Part shown: in pieces, positions 1 to 7,558 of the stretch
Layout: each line of letters opens with the position of its first letter
How positions within the stretch are numbered: the first letter of the stretch is position 1
NCBI GenBank assembly: GCA_024277695.1
Contig: JAJRUR010000027.1
Span: forward strand, 1 to 10,743
Length of the DNA stretch: 10,743 bases
Direction of reading: 5' to 3'
Source: Bacteroidota bacterium
GTDB taxonomy: Bacteria; Bacteroidota; Bacteroidia; Chitinophagales; Saprospiraceae
Position numbers and translations under genes: made by a program
The notes under the pieces: generated by a model
Seen by the model: only the letters and a program-made list of their open reading frames with translations
What the model was told of the DNA's origin: nothing
Databases searched by the model: none

Positions 1-218
1 AGATCTTTAGTCAGTTCTAACTGTAGCCAGTGTGCTATCGGATTATTATGTTCTTCTCCAAAAAGAAGGATATCTGTTTTTTTAAGTTTTTTGAGCATTT
101 TTTTATATGTGATTTTTTTTCCTTTAGAATTGTATATAATAAAGGCATCTTTTTGGGCTATAGCCAAAGAAAAACAACAACTCAGTAGTACACTCATGTA
201 AATTTTGATCATAATCAT
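1..218 (-). CDS. ChaN-like (DUF399 / haem-binding uptake, Tiki superfamily) protein, N-terminal fragment
   Basis: Reading leftward from an ATG at 218 gives 72 complete codons before the window edge, so the C-terminal part is missing. Residues 1-22 look like a signal peptide: basic and hydrophobic, with a likely cut after the Ala-Ile-Ala near residue 21. The following segment, DILLFGEEHNNPIAHWLQLE (residues 49-68), matches the start of the ChaN/Cofac_haem_bdg family, whose Gly-Glu-x-His motif opens the domain. Family members are exported proteins linked to haem or iron handling; the exact role is not proven for most. A second ATG at 212 would drop only two residues. The gene begins 23 bp after the stop of the DUF423 gene on the same strand, so co-transcription is likely. 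A lipoprotein reading (Cys14 or Cys15) is possible but the preceding hydrophobic stretch is short. Identity rests on one strong motif. Confidence 0.8.
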   Translation of the reverse strand, partial: MIMIKIYMSVLLSCCFSLAIAQKDAFIIYNSKGKKITYKKMLKKLKKTDILLFGEEHNNPIAHWLQLELTKD

Positions 219-241
219 ATTCGTTTTTTAGTTAATGCAAA

Positions 242-634
242 TTATTTGTTCATAGATTTAAATAAAAAAATAGACCATCCGAGGATCATCAATAATCCCC
301 CAATAGGTGTCATCGGGCCCAAGATACCTAAGGGTAAACTACCCAATATGGACTTGAGCGATAATAAGAAGATACTTCCGGAAAACAATATCGTACCCAA
401 TATAATCCATTGGGCATAACTATGTTTTAGCTGCAAATCTGTTTTGGACATAGACCACAGTCCGAGTATCAATAAACCCAATCCTTGATACATCATATAG
501 TCCGAGGCTGTATGCCAGTTGTCCACTGCTGCCGAATCGACTTTGGTTTTGAGCCAGTGTGCTCCAAAAGCTCCGCTGATAATCGACAAAATGACAAATA
601 AAGTCCCTATGGATATGATTGTCTTAGATTTCAT
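242..634 (-). CDS. DUF423 family small integral membrane protein
   Basis: This is a 130-residue protein of four predicted membrane helices (about residues 5-24, 45-62, 74-93 and 105-124). It carries the DUF423 (YgdD-like) signatures: GAFGAH at 21-26, FSGSIFLLSL at 84-93 and GPMTPIGGLLMILGW at 106-120. Its length is normal for the family, which sits in the inner membrane and has no established biochemical function. The ATG at 632-634 overlaps the TGA (631-633) of the upstream ung reading frame in an ATGA arrangement, which suggests translational coupling. No clear Shine-Dalgarno sequence precedes it, as is usual in Bacteroidota. If ung translation stops early at the TAA at 745-747, ribosomes would terminate about 110 nt before this start, which could lower expression. 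The family assignment is firm; the role is unknown. Confidence 0.9.
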   Translation of the reverse strand: MKSKTIISIGTLFVILSIISGAFGAHWLKTKVDSAAVDNWHTASDYMMYQGLGLLILGLWSMSKTDLQLKHSYAQWIILGTILFSGSIFLLSLKSILGSLPLGILGPMTPIGGLLMILGWSIFLFKSMNK

Positions 635-1311
635 ATGATCTGCCAGTTGATAGGTTTGCGATGATGTTGGATTAGTAATCGGTTTGTAGTAGAAAAATGT
701 CGGTTGCCAAAAAAGGCATTCCCTGCCAAGGGTGATGGATGTGCTTAGCTCAATATATAATGTTTTTTTTGATCGATCAAATGCGCTTTGGATTTGGCAT
801 AATTGCCCCAGAGTAAGAAGACGAGATGCTCTTTTTTTTCGGATAGTATTTGGATGACGCGATCAGTAAATTGTTGCCATCCTAGTTTTTTGTGCGATCC
901 GGCTTTGGATTTTTCGACTGTCAGCACAGTATTGAGTAGGAGTACACCTTGATCTGCCCAAGCACCCAGATCTCCGTGTTCGGGAATGCTAGTTCCGACA
1001 TCTTGCTGTAGTTCTTTGAATATATTCCTAAGGCTGGCCGGAATGCGGATGCCTCGATTTACAGAAAAGCAGAGTCCCATAGCCTGTCCGGGTCCATGGT
1101 ATGGATCTTGGCCGATGATGACCACCTTGACTCTATCAAAAGGACATCGATCAAAGGCGGCAAAAATTTGAGGCCCCGGAGGGTATATTATTTTACCCTT
1201 CTGTTTTTCGGATATGAGTACAGCTTTGATTTTGTCAAAATACGGTTTGCTAAACTCCGCAGCGAGTTCTTGCTTCCATTGGGGCTCTATTTTGACCGGT
1301 TTTGATGTCAT
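631..1311 (-). pseudogene. ung: Uracil-DNA glycosylase (family 1), interrupted by an in-frame TAA before the catalytic HPSPL loop
   Basis: Ung removes uracil from DNA to start base excision repair. From the ATG at 1311, the water-activating motif GQDPYHG lies at residues 67-73 (Asp69 is the likely catalytic base). PASLRNIFKEL (91-101), the LLLNTVLTVE region (124-133) and LLWGNYAKSKAHLI (166-179) also fit the family. After YILS the frame meets TAA at 745-747 (codon 189). The same frame then resumes as AHPSPLAGNAFFGNRHFS and runs to PINWQII and a TGA at 631-633. This is a normal Ung C-terminus, including the HPSPL loop with the catalytic His and the intercalating Leu. The full frame is about 226 codons, close to the 229 of E. 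coli Ung, while the truncated product is 188 residues and should be inactive. One base change would restore it. A TTG nine bases upstream (1320) is a weaker start. The cause may be a true nonsense mutation, a sequencing or assembly error, or readthrough. Identity is certain; loss of function is inferred. Confidence 0.88.
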
Positions 1312-1430
1312 AAAAGGCAAAAAAAGTGATTTTTGTCAAATATGTACAAAAATGCTATATAAATCTACACAAGTTTGTAACTAATTTAGAGCCATCAATT
1401 TATTACACACACTAAACACACCTAAAAATT
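1312..1430. promoter_or_regulatory. Divergent AT-rich intergenic region between ung and the secreted repeat protein
   Basis: This 119-bp spacer separates two divergently transcribed genes and so must hold both promoters. A weak plus-strand candidate is a TTTG at 1332-1335 followed 20 bp later by TATATAAA at 1356-1363. The Bacteroidota consensus is TTTG then TAnnTTTG, so the downstream half matches poorly. On the minus strand a CATATTTG (about 1338-1345) is one base off TAnnTTTG, without a convincing upstream box. I see no operator-like palindrome. The location is firm; the exact boxes are not. Confidence 0.3.
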
Positions 1431-4400
1431 ATGAAAGCATTGAATTATTACTACGGTTTCTTTTTGTTGATATTGTCCATATTATTTGCTTCGGGCAGTC
1501 TATCTGCACAGTGTCTTCAAGATCTGGAAATCAAGGTCTATGGTCAAGACAGTTATGAGATTTGTGCAGGAGATGAGGAAGAGGATTTTGTGATCTTCAT
1601 AGCGGGACTGCGGGGCACCCCGATTGCTTATGTGGTAACAGACTCAAGTGATATCATCGTACGCGTAAGCAATAGCAGCAAAGTCTATTTTGGTGATTTG
1701 CCCGGAGGTATATACAAAGCTTATGCCTATTCGGTAAAGGGAGGACTCCTTAATCCCATAGGACAGCATATAGATTCTGCTGTCATAGCCGGACAGTGTT
1801 ATGAGCGTTCTATCAATTTTGTTATCATTTCATTGGCAGAGTTTGATGCCGGTACCATTAGCACTACTGATGGTGAGACCGTACTCGACGTGTGTACGGG
1901 TGATGATGAGCCCAACATCATCAGACTACAGACCGATGTGGTGGTTACCGATCTCCAACATTATGTACTCACAGATACGATGGACAATATTTTGGAAGTT
2001 TTACCGGACAACAGCATTGACCTCAATGAGCTCGCCACCGGTGTATGTCGTATATACGGTGTAGCTGCTTCAGGTCCTATCACTGCAGGTGTAGGCACCC
2101 ACATACTTACAGAGGATCTTACAGAAGGATGCCATGATGTATCGGAGAATTACATTCAGATCACCAAAACATATACAGATGGTGCTCAGATTACTTCTAC
2201 GATGGGTGATAGTATCATCTATTTATGCCCGGGCAATATGATCCCGGATTCGATCAATTTTATGCATACTTCTACGGCAGCAGTTGATTACCAATGGCTG
2301 CTGACAGATGATCAAGATCGTATCATCGAACTCATTGCTTCAGATGCGTATGATTTTGAAAATAGCCCCAATGGTATTTGTCGTGTGTATGGAGTTTCTT
2401 ATACAGGATCTTTTATTGCTTTTACAGGATTTGGCATCAAGGATATCCCTCTCTCCAGTGGATGTTTTGACATTTCAGATAACTACATCGAGATCCGAAA
2501 ATCAGAGGCCATAGCGGGTCTGATTGAGTCTAGATTTGGTCGTGACCGCGAGTATATTTGTCCCTTGGATGCAGATCCGGATTATATAGATCCCAAGCTC
2601 ATCGGAAGCTCCAACAGTAAGCATGCATATATTATGACAGATACATTTGGTATCATCGAGGGGATTTTTCATTCGACACCCATCCTACTAAGTAATCAGT
2701 CAGAAGGTATCAGTCGTATCTACGGACTGAGCTACACGGGGAGTCTGACTATTGCTGTCGGTGATATGCTCGACAACAATGATTTGAGTGATGACTGTTT
2801 TGATCTCAGTTCTAATTTTATGGAACTCTACAAATATCAGACGGATGGTGCTACAGTAAGCCTCTTAGATGGCAGTACTTCAGTCACATTATGTGTAGGA
2901 GACGGCACAGCAGATATCTTGGATTTTAAGAATACCAGCTCGAGTCCTGCTCCTTATAGGTATTTGATCACAGACGAAAACAATCGGCTCACCAATGTGC
3001 TCGGTATCAACTTTTTTAACTTTGAAATGACAGATGGCGGTACAGCTCGTATTTGGGGCGTTTCTCATACTGCTATGATCAATACGCCTTTCGGCGAAAA
3101 TATCCTCGATGTGGCTCTTTCCGATGACTGCTTTGACCTCTCTTCTAATTATATCGAAGTGACAAAGCTCTACATGGGCATAGACAAAATATTAACTACA
3201 GATGGAGAAGAAGTCATTTATACGTGTCCTGAGGATGGACAAAGCAATAACGTGTCCTACAAATATACAGGATCAACCAATGCCGAAATAGTGTACCTAG
3301 TCACTTCAGAACCCGAAAATATTGTGGTGGATATCACTACGGAGAGTAGCTATGATGTCGAAGGTTTGGAAGCGGGTGTATATCAGGTTTGGGCGCTAGC
3401 TTATTCGGGTGCCCTGCAAGTGGATATCGGAGATGACCTCGACACCTCTTCTTTGGCGAGCGGTTGTAGTTTGTTATCATCCAATGCTCTACGCGTAGGA
3501 CATATCAGTCCGGTGGTTGGGACTCCTACTACTTTGTCCGGATTTAGTGATGCTCTTGTGTGTTTGGGCACAGACGCTACGACCGTCCAAATGACTGTTG
3601 ATACGCGATCACAAGCTGATTTTACTTATGTGGTAACCGATCGCAACGATGACATCTTGAGTTTTGAAAAAGAAGAGGATATAGATTTTAGTACATCAGC
3701 ACCCGGTCGTGCTAAGGTATATGCTTTGTCCTTTACAGGAAGTATAACTGCCCAAATCGGTGATCCGATACGCAGTGCTGTTTTGACCGACGATTGTTTT
3801 ATGCTTTCGGATACTTTTGTAAGTATCCGAAAACAACAAGTCGATGGTGCTCTGGTATTTACCAACGATGACAAAAGTATCGTCTATCTCTGTCCGGATG
3901 ATACCGTCTTGGATACGCTCATATTTAAAAATACACAGGAGTTTGGCGGAAAGTACAATTATGTCATCACGGACGAAAATTTTATAGTATTGGGCATAAC
4001 TCAGGATAGTGTGATTGCTTTTAACAATATAGCTGCAGGCAATTATATGGTTTGGGGTATGTCCTACACCGGTGATTTTGTCCTTCAAGCCGGAGACCAT
4101 GTCATCGATGATGCTGCATCCGATGCTTGCTGGGACATCTCGACAAATTTTGTAAGTGTCAAAACACAATTACCCGATTGGGAAGGTCTCACGACGATAG
4201 ATGGTGAGACTACGATAGAGATCACGGTAGGAGATGGGCAGCCAGATGTAGTACAATTGTCAGATGATGGCAACCAATATGGCTTTTCTGCTTATGTAGT
4301 CACCAATCCGGCAGGGACTATCGTGGGATTCACAGAAGGAAATAGCATAGAGTTTGATGGTGTGACACCGGGCACTTGTCTCATATTCGGTGTGGCATAT

Positions 4401-4781
4401 ACCGGTGAGCTGAGTATCGAAGAGGGAAAAAAACTGCTGGATATATCTCTCTCTACGGATTGTTTTGATCTATCTGACAATGCGGTCACCGTAAATAAAA
4501 TTATGGCCAGACCACCCGAAATACCTGCTCATATTCCTATCCAAGCTGACTATTATATCAGCGAGCAACGGGTATTGCTCAGCTCCAATTCGGACCAGAC
4601 ACAGCAAGTGCGGGTCGTACTCCAAGATCTCAGTGCAAAGATCATCACAAGCTTTGACTTGACACTGGATCAGTGGTATGTTTTTGACTTGGCAGATTAT
4701 TCGATGGATCCGGGCATCTATTTTTTGAGTTTTAGAACTGATCAATACCTCACTACGCAGCGTGTAGTTGTGACTCCATAA
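1431..4781 (+). CDS. Large secreted protein with nine ~111-residue Cys-paired repeats and a T9SS-like C-terminal tail
   Basis: The product is 1116 residues. Residues 1-27 form a classical signal peptide (a lysine, a hydrophobic core, then SLSAQ). Nine tandem repeats follow at about 28-139, 140-250, 251-361, 362-472, 473-582, 583-695, 696-805, 806-916 and 917-1025. Each carries a Cys-(G/P)-x-D-like segment, a Y-hydrophobic-hydrophobic-T-D segment, a GxxRIYGVSYTG-like segment and an ending like DDCFDLSSNYIEV. Repeats 1-8 have a Cys pair at near-constant spacing (45/123, 155/234, 266/345, 377/456, 488/567, 599/679, 711/789, 821/900), which suggests one disulfide per repeat. Repeat 9 lacks the first Cys. 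Residues about 1035-1116 end in GIYFLSFRTDQYLTTQRVVV, resembling a divergent T9SS type A sorting domain, so export to the cell surface or medium is likely. The repeats look like extracellular beta-rich modules, but I cannot name the family, binding partner or activity. The gene is flanked by a divergent promoter region and a terminator, so it is probably monocistronic. Confidence 0.85.
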   Translation: MKALNYYYGFFLLILSILFASGSLSAQCLQDLEIKVYGQDSYEICAGDEEEDFVIFIAGLRGTPIAYVVTDSSDIIVRVSNSSKVYFGDLPGGIYKAYAYSVKGGLLNPIGQHIDSAVIAGQCYERSINFVIISLAEFDAGTISTTDGETVLDVCTGDDEPNIIRLQTDVVVTDLQHYVLTDTMDNILEVLPDNSIDLNELATGVCRIYGVAASGPITAGVGTHILTEDLTEGCHDVSENYIQITKTYTDGAQITSTMGDSIIYLCPGNMIPDSINFMHTSTAAVDYQWLLTDDQDRIIELIASDAYDFENSPNGICRVYGVSYTGSFIAFTGFGIKDIPLSSGCFDISDNYIEIRKSEAIAGLIESRFGRDREYICPLDADPDYIDPKLIGSSNSKHAYIMTDTFGIIEGIFHSTPILLSNQSEGISRIYGLSYTGSLTIAVGDMLDNNDLSDDCFDLSSNFMELYKYQTDGATVSLLDGSTSVTLCVGDGTADILDFKNTSSSPAPYRYLITDENNRLTNVLGINFFNFEMTDGGTARIWGVSHTAMINTPFGENILDVALSDDCFDLSSNYIEVTKLYMGIDKILTTDGEEVIYTCPEDGQSNNVSYKYTGSTNAEIVYLVTSEPENIVVDITTESSYDVEGLEAGVYQVWALAYSGALQVDIGDDLDTSSLASGCSLLSSNALRVGHISPVVGTPTTLSGFSDALVCLGTDATTVQMTVDTRSQADFTYVVTDRNDDILSFEKEEDIDFSTSAPGRAKVYALSFTGSITAQIGDPIRSAVLTDDCFMLSDTFVSIRKQQVDGALVFTNDDKSIVYLCPDDTVLDTLIFKNTQEFGGKYNYVITDENFIVLGITQDSVIAFNNIAAGNYMVWGMSYTGDFVLQAGDHVIDDAASDACWDISTNFVSVKTQLPDWEGLTTIDGETTIEITVGDGQPDVVQLSDDGNQYGFSAYVVTNPAGTIVGFTEGNSIEFDGVTPGTCLIFGVAYTGELSIEEGKKLLDISLSTDCFDLSDNAVTVNKIMARPPEIPAHIPIQADYYISEQRVLLSSNSDQTQQVRVVLQDLSAKIITSFDLTLDQWYVFDLADYSMDPGIYFLSFRTDQYLTTQRVVVTP

Positions 4782-4804
4782 AATTACTTCTATTGCTTAG
4801 CTTA

Positions 4805-4846
4805 CTCAGCCTCCTCTCTTACACGAGAAGAGGCTGAGTTTTTTTT
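4805..4846 (+). terminator. Strong rho-independent terminator after the repeat-protein gene
   Basis: CTCAGCCTC (4805-4813) pairs with GAGGCTGAG (4830-4838). After one C/A mismatch, TCTC (4815-4818) pairs with GAGA (4825-4828) around a 6-nt loop. A run of eight T residues (4839-4846) follows directly. It starts 24 bp after the stop codon of the secreted protein gene. The opposite strand has no T run beyond the stem, so it should act mainly on plus-strand transcripts and not on the convergent bshC. Confidence 0.92.
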
Positions 4847-4900
4847 GTACCTAAAAAGTCTTAAAAATAGCTGTGTTTTCTTTTGGTTACGATAGGATTA

Positions 4901-6484
4901 CTATGGCTCCAAAATCAAAAAATCCTGATCAAAAGGATCTATATGTTCTAGCAACATATCAAAATAAGAACTACCCCAAACGGGATAGAATTCTAAAAAA
5001 TTGGATCTGCGCTCTTGTAGTCCGTTTTTAGGAAAAAGACGTTCTTTTAATTTTTTTATTTGGCCCACTTCGATTTCGTACTTTTGTTTTTGCCATTTGA
5101 TCGCCTTGGATTTGATTTGATGGAGATCTTTTGTCCAGTGGTGCATTTTGGCTGCGGAAGTCTTGGCCAGACTCTGATCCAAAGCAGATATTTTTTCGCT
5201 TATCTGATCTATCATTTGACGTAGTTTTTGCTGCTCATCATCGAGATTAAAATCTTTTTTCCGGCTCAGAAAGTATTTGACTAGTTCATCTGTGTGCCAA
5301 AATATATTTTTATTGTCCAGCCCTAGTTTCATGATACGTTTTTTTGCCGCAGCGTCGATCCATAAGATGGATTTGCGCCGTAGCAATAATGGAAAACAAA
5401 TGTCGTGATGCTCAAATAAGGATTTTAGTTCGATCCAGTATGCCAGTTCGCCACCGCCTCCGATATAAGCCAGATTGGGGAGGATGCTTTCTTGGTACAA
5501 AGGGCGCAAGATGACATTAGGGCTCCAGTCTTGAGGCCTCCTTTTAATGTCTTCTTTGAGTTCTTCTTCCGAAAAACTATAGTCTGTCTCGTACAAGCGA
5601 AAGCGACTGTCTTGGTCCAAAACGAGTCTTGTCCGATCATTTGCCTTAAGGCCAAAAAGATTGATTGGACGAGGATTTACTTGTATTTTTATAGTATGTG
5701 CTTGGAGTTTTTTAACCGTTTGGCCGACCAAGTGATAAGCTGTATTGTCGATAGCATCTTCGATCATTATCGGGGCAAAAACTTGCTTGAGTTCTGCGTC
5801 TTCCATATCCAAAACGATCAAGCTATATTTTTCGAATAGTTGAGTTACAAAATATTGATACCCCTGAGCGTAAGTTTCGAAGCGCGTAAAACTATGCTGT
5901 AAGAGCTCGACGATATTTTTGGAGTATCCGTCTGATTTTAGAATAGTTTGAAGGGTGTTGATAGCTTGATCAATTCCATCAACCGCATAGCGACCTATAG
6001 CTCCTTTCTGCTGTGTATGCCACGAGATTTTTTGACCGTAGATAGAGCAGTGATTGATTTCTTCAAAGTCGTGATCTTCGCTACCCATCACATAGATAGG
6101 GAGGACGCAGATCCCAAGTTGTTCGCTGAGTATTTGGCTGGTCTTGATAGTGGATAGTATCTTGTATATGACATACAGCGGTCCGGTAAATAGATTGAGT
6201 TGGTGGGCAGTAGATACAGTAAAACAATCCGAAGACTCCAATTTTTGTATCCTGCTGAGCAAATTAGAAGAACTACCGATTTGGTGATGCTGCTTGGTCA
6301 ATACCTTGACGAGAAGCGCCCGATCTATATGCTGTTTCTTTTTGGCAAAAGCCTGTCTCGAAATAGCTTGAATTGATGGCCATTCTTCAATAAATGGACG
6401 AAGTAAGGGACTCCGTTTTTGATACATTTTATCGAAGGCGCTAAGTGCTGAAACTTCGTCAAAAGCTAGATGGTCAGATTGCAT
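4901..6484 (-). CDS. bshC: Bacillithiol biosynthesis cysteine-adding enzyme BshC
   Basis: BshC carries out the last step of bacillithiol synthesis, adding cysteine to glucosaminyl-malate; in Bacillus this assignment comes mainly from genetics and structure. The 527-residue length fits the family. Visible signatures are TAHQLNLFTGPLYVIYKI (92-109), the GSEDHDFEEI motif (134-143) in the Rossmann-like core, and LRPLYQESILPNLAYIGGGG (326-345). A charged helical stretch at about 415-485 matches the family's coiled-coil, and FPKNGLQERRSNFLEFYP (484-501) near the C-terminus is also typical. The start is the ATG at 6484, with the stop at 4901-4903. The gene lies 149 bp downstream of the outer membrane barrel gene on the same strand, with no clear terminator between them, so it could share that transcript or have its own promoter in the gap. 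bshA and bshB are not in this window. The protein is cytoplasmic and looks intact. Confidence 0.95.
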   Translation of the reverse strand: MQSDHLAFDEVSALSAFDKMYQKRSPLLRPFIEEWPSIQAISRQAFAKKKQHIDRALLVKVLTKQHHQIGSSSNLLSRIQKLESSDCFTVSTAHQLNLFTGPLYVIYKILSTIKTSQILSEQLGICVLPIYVMGSEDHDFEEINHCSIYGQKISWHTQQKGAIGRYAVDGIDQAINTLQTILKSDGYSKNIVELLQHSFTRFETYAQGYQYFVTQLFEKYSLIVLDMEDAELKQVFAPIMIEDAIDNTAYHLVGQTVKKLQAHTIKIQVNPRPINLFGLKANDRTRLVLDQDSRFRLYETDYSFSEEELKEDIKRRPQDWSPNVILRPLYQESILPNLAYIGGGGELAYWIELKSLFEHHDICFPLLLRRKSILWIDAAAKKRIMKLGLDNKNIFWHTDELVKYFLSRKKDFNLDDEQQKLRQMIDQISEKISALDQSLAKTSAAKMHHWTKDLHQIKSKAIKWQKQKYEIEVGQIKKLKERLFPKNGLQERRSNFLEFYPVWGSSYFDMLLEHIDPFDQDFLILEP

Positions 6485-6633
6485 GAGATATTCAACATTA
6501 CAGCAATGAACAAAGTTTATACTTTTTGTCCTAGATATCCTTTTAAATTAAGCTTGATGCTCAACAGAAAGTTTTGTAACTTTATGACACCACTAAGTAT
6601 ACAAGTAGCCGGAATGTGTACATACGGCAAGAT

Positions 6634-7287
6634 CTAGAATTGCATCACTAGGCTGCCCATCAAGCGAGAGGGTCGATCGGAAAATTGAAATCGTTTTCCA
6701 AAGAATACGATATGTTCTCCAAAATATGAAAAATTGCTCTCGTGCCTAAGTTGTAGGCCAAAACGACCAAACTCTAGCCCGAGACCGGCATTCCATCCAA
6801 AGGTCAAAGACTTGAAGTTTTGTTCATAGTTTTCAAAATCAAATAAGTCAGAAGTGCTTTCCAAAAAAATATGACCTACCGGCCCCACAAATATACTTAA
6901 AGGCCCGAAGCGCCTCCCAAAATTAAATGGTATGTCCAAGTAGTTATAACTTTCTGAAAAGACCTTGCCCAAGACATTGATGTCATCAATATCTTCGATG
7001 GTGTAATTTACTCGATTGGAACTAAACAAAAATTCCGGTGCAAGGTAGTAACTACCGAGCACTACACGCGTCTCCATACCAAAATGGAAGCCGTAATCGG
7101 CCTCTTTGATGGCTAGGGTAAAAGCTCTGACATCCTCACCATTGAAGATGGCCAGTTTAGAAGCGTTGATATCATTGGACTGTAGTCCGGCTTTTAAGCG
7201 TATCTCAAACTGAGCGTGTACTGAATGGATGCCTATAAGTTGGAAGATAGTCAGTATGGTAAGCCAGCGAAGCATAGGATTTTTCAT
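6634..7287 (-). CDS. Outer membrane beta-barrel protein, PorT-like family
   Basis: I place the start at the ATG at 7287, giving 217 residues, because the signal peptide (Lys-Asn-Pro, Arg7, a hydrophobic core at 8-20, cleavage near HAQ at 24-26) then begins normally. An upstream in-frame ATG at 7314 would add nine residues ahead of it. The mature protein alternates polar and hydrophobic residues in strand-like segments with many aromatics. It includes YNYLDIPFNFGRRFGPLSIF (114-133) and FGWNAGLGLEFGRFGLQLRH (163-182), typical of small eight-stranded Bacteroidota barrels (outer membrane beta-barrel / PorT-like domain). It ends in a terminal Phe (LVMQF), as expected for a BAM-recognised beta-signal. 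The role is unknown; membership of this broad family does not by itself imply a T9SS function, even with a likely T9SS cargo encoded nearby. It is followed by bshC on the same strand. Confidence 0.82.
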   Translation of the reverse strand: MKNPMLRWLTILTIFQLIGIHSVHAQFEIRLKAGLQSNDINASKLAIFNGEDVRAFTLAIKEADYGFHFGMETRVVLGSYYLAPEFLFSSNRVNYTIEDIDDINVLGKVFSESYNYLDIPFNFGRRFGPLSIFVGPVGHIFLESTSDLFDFENYEQNFKSLTFGWNAGLGLEFGRFGLQLRHESNFSYFGEHIVFFGKRFQFSDRPSRLMGSLVMQF

Positions 7288-7330
7288 ATATAGACTTTTT
7301 GGATTTGGAATCATCTTATGATCTAACGCA

Positions 7331-7361
7331 CAAACTACGCCAAAATGATATGTACAACAAA
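7331..7361 (-). promoter_or_regulatory. Candidate Bacteroidota-type promoter for the outer membrane barrel gene
   Basis: On the minus strand a TTTG (7358-7361) is followed 20 bp later by TAGTTTG (7331-7337). This resembles the TTTG / TAnnTTTG pair of Bacteroidota primary sigma promoters, with one base missing between TA and TTTG. It lies about 45 bp upstream of the chosen start. The rest of the 7315-7558 spacer shows no hairpin and no convincing plus-strand promoter for engB, although one must exist there. Confidence 0.3.
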
Positions 7362-7558
7362 AATATATTTATAATTAACTGATTTTTAACCTTATTCAAA
7401 AATTTTTGTCATAGGTGTACAGTAGAAAAAGTTTGGAATGGAAAGCTGTGCTTATTGATTATCTGTCATACACTGAAAGAATTCAGAATGCTTAAGATGA
7501 TCTGATTATAAAAAAAACCTTATAATTAGTGCTCAAATATATAGATATTCGCAACTTG

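Noticed and set aside
745..747. Alternative genetic code in which TAA is sense
   Set aside because: TAA ends other genes here (for example at 242-244 and 10407-10409), so a general reassignment is not supported.
986..1305. Two overlapping plus-strand open frames opposite ung
   Set aside because: They are antisense shadows of a clearly conserved gene, overlap each other, and show no domain-like features.
1494..1520. Lipoprotein reading of the repeat protein at Cys28
   Set aside because: The residues before the Cys are Ser-Ala-Gln, and Gln at -1 does not fit a lipobox; an ordinary signal peptidase I site fits better.
3626..4745. Several minus-strand open frames of 62-157 codons inside the repeat-protein gene
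   Set aside because: The plus strand carries a coherent repeat protein throughout; these frames reflect its codon composition and have low-complexity, unrecognisable products.
5492..6157. Plus-strand open frames opposite bshC
   Set aside because: They lie antisense to conserved BshC motifs, with no family resemblance or plausible start context.
6485..6633. Hairpin terminator between the barrel gene and bshC
   Set aside because: Only a weak GCCG/CGGC pairing with a long loop and no T tract is visible.
7288..7314. Upstream ATG at 7314 for the outer membrane barrel gene
   Set aside because: It would place nine polar residues ahead of an otherwise well-formed signal peptide beginning at 7287; it is not excluded.
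7529..7558. GTG start giving EngB a ten-residue N-terminal extension
   Set aside because: EngB homologues begin at the MIIK-like residues, and an ATG is present exactly there at 7559.
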